From the NCBI RefSeq assembly GCF_006861795.1, contig NZ_VDGH01000014.1, positions 1,332 through 65,331 on the forward strand: a DNA stretch of 64,000 bases, read 5' to 3'. Origin of the DNA: Psychrobacillus lasiicapitis. Lineage in GTDB: Bacteria; Bacillota; Bacilli; Bacillales_A; Planococcaceae. Shown here piece by piece: positions 61,191 to 64,000 of the stretch; the first letter of the stretch is position 1, and each line of letters starts with the position of its first letter. Position numbers and translations under genes: made by a program. Below the pieces are notes generated by a model. The model was not told the origin of the DNA. It made no database searches and was given only the letters and a program-made list of their open reading frames with translations.

Positions 61191-61265
61191 AACGGCTCAT
61201 ATCTTTAGTGGAATTTCAAACTTTCTTCACACGTATTCGGTAAAATAGTGTTAGGGGGTGGAGAT

Positions 61266-62204
61266 TTGAAAAAGCTAAGTATATTGTTCGTCTTGTTTTT
61301 GCTGGGTGCGTGTGGAAAGCCCTCGTTGCCATCTATTGATCCATCGGTAAAATTTGTCGCAAGCTTAAATACGATAGAAGGAACGATAGATTTCATCTCC
61401 GAGGAGCAGGAAGTTATGGAAAGTTGGCAGCTGGATGCAGCATATACAGGATTTACGTTAGTATCAGATGACCTTTTATTACTATATGGATTTACATTAG
61501 AAGAAGCGGTACTTATTCAGTTGTCTACGGGGAAACAATTGGCAACGTTGGATGTACGAGAAGGAACGACCTTTGCTTACGCTTATGAAGAAAATATTTA
61601 CATAGCAAATGGAAAAGAAAATACGGTTTCTCTTTTCGATCAAAAAGGAGAACTTCTAGCAGAGGCAGCTACTGGGAATTATCCGATGTCGATGATTGCA
61701 CAGGATGGTGATCTGTATGTAGTAAACTTCAAAGATGAAATCCTTTCGATCTTTTCATTAAATTTAACGGAAAAAACGAAATGGGATATTCCGAGTTCCT
61801 CGCATGGGATTTTAGTAAATGGAAACGAACTATGGCTCGGGGGACATGGAGCTGGTAGTAGTCCTAATCGAGTTATTAAAAGATATAATATTAAAACTGG
61901 AGAGTTACTCGGTGAGATAGAAGCACCAATGATGCCGATTGATATGACGGAGGCAGGAAATGGACATATTTTTGCGGTGAGTCATGGAAGCAGCACAGTT
62001 TATGACATTTCAAAAACGGGAGAGGTACTAGCTTCCATGAAAGCAGGCGCGAACCCATTTTCCATCGCAACATTTGGAGAAAACATTGTACTGGCAGGTT
62101 ATGATGATCATCAACTATACTTTATTCATTCGGGAAAAGTAACGAATAAGCTTCAAGTAGGTAAAGGTCCATTTCAGTTAGTCGTAAGGGAGGTTAGCAA
62201 ATGA
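61266..62204 (+). CDS. beta-propeller lipoprotein (YncE-like)
   Basis: A 312-residue exported lipoprotein: signal peptide with lipobox LLGAC, then about six repeats of WD/YVTN-like beta-propeller blades (TGKQLATLDVREGTTFAYAYEENIYIANG, KGELLAEAATGNYPMSMIAQDGDLYVVN, KTGEVLASMKAGANPFSIATFGENIVLAG). Such proteins bind ligands or partners outside the cell. The start is TTG at 61266, because GGGGGTGG lies just upstream and the following codons give the signal peptide. It overlaps the response regulator gene by four bases, so it probably belongs to the signalling unit as a sensor accessory. Confidence 0.82.
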   Translation: MKKLSILFVLFLLGACGKPSLPSIDPSVKFVASLNTIEGTIDFISEEQEVMESWQLDAAYTGFTLVSDDLLLLYGFTLEEAVLIQLSTGKQLATLDVREGTTFAYAYEENIYIANGKENTVSLFDQKGELLAEAATGNYPMSMIAQDGDLYVVNFKDEILSIFSLNLTEKTKWDIPSSSHGILVNGNELWLGGHGAGSSPNRVIKRYNIKTGELLGEIEAPMMPIDMTEAGNGHIFAVSHGSSTVYDISKTGEVLASMKAGANPFSIATFGENIVLAGYDDHQLYFIHSGKVTNKLQVGKGPFQLVVREVSK

Positions 62205-62875
62205 CAACGATATTAGTAGTAGATGATGAACAGGAGATGCGCAAACTAATTGAATTGCATTTGCAAAAAAATGGTTTTGATGTGTTGCATGCTGAAAATG
62301 GAGAAGAAGCCATCCAAATGGTTCATTCAATTTCGATTGATTTAATACTACTTGATGTCATGATGCCTGGGAAAAGCGGTTTTGAAGTGTGCCAGGAATT
62401 AAGAGAGTTTTCATCGATACCAATCATTTTTCTCACAGCATTAGATGCAAAAACAGACTTAGTAAAAGGACTTAAGCTAGGTGGGGATGATTATGTCATT
62501 AAACCGTTTACTGCGATTGAACTAATAGCGAGAATAGAGGCTATTTTAAGAAGAATGGGGAAAGAATCGAAAGATGTAAAAATCACAAAAGGAATCTTAG
62601 TAAATGATCCTGCTGGAAGACAAATATTAAGTGGTGGTAAAAAAATCAACCTTACATTGAAGGAATATGAGCTGCTTCATTTATTTATGGACAATGAAGG
62701 GGTGGCCTTCGCAAGAGAGCAGCTCCTAGAAAGACTATGGGGGCTAGATTATGAAGGCGGAACTCGGACAGTAGATACACATATCAAAACGCTTCGATTA
62801 AAGCTTGGTACTGCTGCAGGAAGATACATTGAAACAGTTTGGGGAATTGGTTATCGTTTTGAGGTAAGAAAATGA
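62201..62875 (+). CDS. response regulator, OmpR/PhoB family
   Basis: A 224-residue regulator: receiver domain with the acidic pocket DDEQ, the phospho-acceptor Asp in LILLDVMMPGKSG, Thr in FLTALD and Lys in VIKPF. A winged-helix output domain follows (LTLKEYELLHLFMDNEGVAFAREQLLERLWG ... RTVDTHIKTLRLKL). The start overlaps the lipoprotein stop, and its stop overlaps the kinase start. Likely phosphorylated by the following kinase. Targets unknown. Confidence 0.93.
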   Translation: MTTILVVDDEQEMRKLIELHLQKNGFDVLHAENGEEAIQMVHSISIDLILLDVMMPGKSGFEVCQELREFSSIPIIFLTALDAKTDLVKGLKLGGDDYVIKPFTAIELIARIEAILRRMGKESKDVKITKGILVNDPAGRQILSGGKKINLTLKEYELLHLFMDNEGVAFAREQLLERLWGLDYEGGTRTVDTHIKTLRLKLGTAAGRYIETVWGIGYRFEVRK

Positions 62876-64000
62876 AGAAACTATCGGTTAAAATTTGGAT
62901 GTTGTTGCTTTTATTTATCACAACGACGATTGTTTTTTTAGTCATCTTTACGAATTTCTTATATGAGGAGCTTTATGTGCAGCATACAGAAGCTATTATG
63001 AAAGAAGTTGCAGAGAATTTGCAGCGTACCTATGAGGGCGGAGTCGTAACAGATGATTTTATTAAACAAACCGAAGATTATAATCGTTTTTCAGATGTGG
63101 AAGTATTTACGGTGCGCAATCCAAGAGAGCTGAGTGCTTGTCTACCGTTCGATATTGATTATGATACGTTAATTGGAGCAGAAGAACGAGTCGAACTAAT
63201 AAATGGAAATGCAATAACAAAACGTGGGTATGAAAAGCGGTTTGACCGGGAAGTAGTGTCGGTTATTTATCCACTTGTTGATGAGAATAGATTAGAAGGA
63301 ATTATTTATATATATGTACCTTTAACCAAAATTGCTGAGATGGCATCCAGTGATGTACTTTTTTTAATAGCGATTGTTTCTCTTCTATTAATTTGCTTGG
63401 CATATATTAGCCTGAAGAGTTTGCAAAGAGTGCTAAAACCATTAGCCATATTAAATGAGGCAGCATTAGATATGGCTGCCGGAAAGTATGATACACGTGT
63501 GAAAGTGGAGTCTCAAGATGAAGTAGGAGATTTAGCGCGAAGTTTTAACCAAATGGCCACATCCATTCAGCAAGAAGACGACAAGAAACGCAACTTTCTG
63601 TCTGTCGTTTCCCATGAACTTCGCACACCGATTAGTTATATTAAAGGGTATGGAGAGGCATTTGAACAAAAACTAATACCCGAAGAGAAAAAAGCAGAAA
63701 TATACAATCTCATCGTGCGAGAAGCAAATCGTATGCAGAAGCTTACCAATGATTTGTTAACTGTAGCAAGATCAGAAACGTTAGAAGAGGTAGAAAGTGG
63801 ACCACTCGTTTTAGCAGAAACAATTCGGGAGGTAATACAGCTTGTTAAACCAATGGCAAACGAAAAAGAAATAACGTTTGCTATTTCGATAGACGAAGAG
63901 ACGATTTTATGTGCAGACGAACAAAAAACAAAGCAAGTGCTTATTAACATTTTAGAAAATGCCATTAGATATTCATCAAACACATCCAAAATCGTTATTT
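62872..64000 (+). CDS. sensor histidine kinase (partial, runs off the window)
   Basis: Membrane kinase, cut at the window end after about 376 residues. A first helix (VKIWMLLLLFITTTIVFLVIF), an extracellular sensor domain of about 130 residues, and a second helix (FLIAIVSLLLICLAYISL) lead to a HAMP domain (LNEAALDMAAGKYDTRVKVESQDEVGDLARSFNQMA). The HisKA domain holds the phospho-His in SVVSHELRTPISYIKGYG. The ATPase domain begins (QVLINILENAIRYSS is its N box); G boxes lie beyond 64000. Forms an operon with the lipoprotein and response regulator. Confidence 0.93.
   Translation, partial: MKKLSVKIWMLLLLFITTTIVFLVIFTNFLYEELYVQHTEAIMKEVAENLQRTYEGGVVTDDFIKQTEDYNRFSDVEVFTVRNPRELSACLPFDIDYDTLIGAEERVELINGNAITKRGYEKRFDREVVSVIYPLVDENRLEGIIYIYVPLTKIAEMASSDVLFLIAIVSLLLICLAYISLKSLQRVLKPLAILNEAALDMAAGKYDTRVKVESQDEVGDLARSFNQMATSIQQEDDKKRNFLSVVSHELRTPISYIKGYGEAFEQKLIPEEKKAEIYNLIVREANRMQKLTNDLLTVARSETLEEVESGPLVLAETIREVIQLVKPMANEKEITFAISIDEETILCADEQKTKQVLINILENAIRYSSNTSKIVI

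Overview
The window is a low-GC Firmicutes chromosome segment, most likely from the Bacillales family Planococcaceae or a close relative (Psychrobacillus, Lysinibacillus or Sporosarcina-like). This rests on AT-rich DNA, strong AGGAGG-type ribosome binding sites, several TTG/GTG starts, a Bacillus-type rrn-tRNA cluster, and long gene-order conservation with the Bacillus subtilis bmr-yhe-yha-prsA-hpr-trpP-hit-ecs-hmoB-hemEH region. The genus is an inference from gene order and style; no database was searched.

Layout. 1-1960: the 3' end of a 23S rRNA gene, a 5S rRNA gene and 16 tRNA genes in one array (Asn, Ser, Glu, Val, fMet, Asp, Phe, Thr, Tyr, Trp, His, His, Gln, Gly, Cys, Leu), closed by a terminator. 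2329-10983: an accessory catabolic island with a TRAP transporter (dctPQM), a fumarylacetoacetate-hydrolase-family enzyme, a D-2-hydroxyacid dehydrogenase, a GntR/FCD regulator, a succinate-semialdehyde-type dehydrogenase and a class III aminotransferase. Three GTCGAC-centred inverted repeats mark it as one putative GntR regulon. 11000-14250: a decayed GNAT fragment, a decayed T-box leader, a VOC gene, and proS under an intact proline T-box. 14300-31200: an ECF sigma factor with a membrane partner, an ATP-grasp enzyme, queG, trmL, an aldo/keto reductase, a catalytically degenerate M50-like protein, a pseudouridine synthase, a bdb thiol-oxidation pair, a GNAT-nitrilase fusion, a phosphohexomutase, an AirSR/YhcYZ-type redox two-component system and a CDF cation transporter.

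31200-44220: a CNNM/HlyC-type membrane protein with an odd translation start, a chromate transporter, a BmrCD-like heterodimeric ABC exporter behind an attenuator-like leader with two tiny ORFs, an MFS transporter, yheE, a ferritin-like protein, yheB, yheA, an enoyl-CoA hydratase, yhzD and an XRE-type operon. 44300-56200: yhaO-yhaN-yhaM (DNA/RNA processing), prsA, a YjcZ/SscA-type spore peptide, a yhaJ-like gene, hpr, yhaH, trpP, hit and ecsAB. 56160-64000: an M20 hydrolase, hmoB, hemE, hemH, a beta-propeller lipoprotein and an OmpR/EnvZ-type two-component system whose kinase runs off the window.

The most unusual signals are non-coding. Three intergenic loci (37.9, 42.8 and 60.9 kb) carry the same kind of array: a GTTGGA/GTTGTA core repeated every 21 bp (two DNA helical turns), each lying just after a gene and in the same orientation as that gene. 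A GC-rich, multi-stem element at 52.1-52.4 kb looks like an orphan structured RNA or a non-autonomous IS200/IS605-type element. The bmr-like leader, the duplicated T-box and the GntR operator set are the best regulatory finds.
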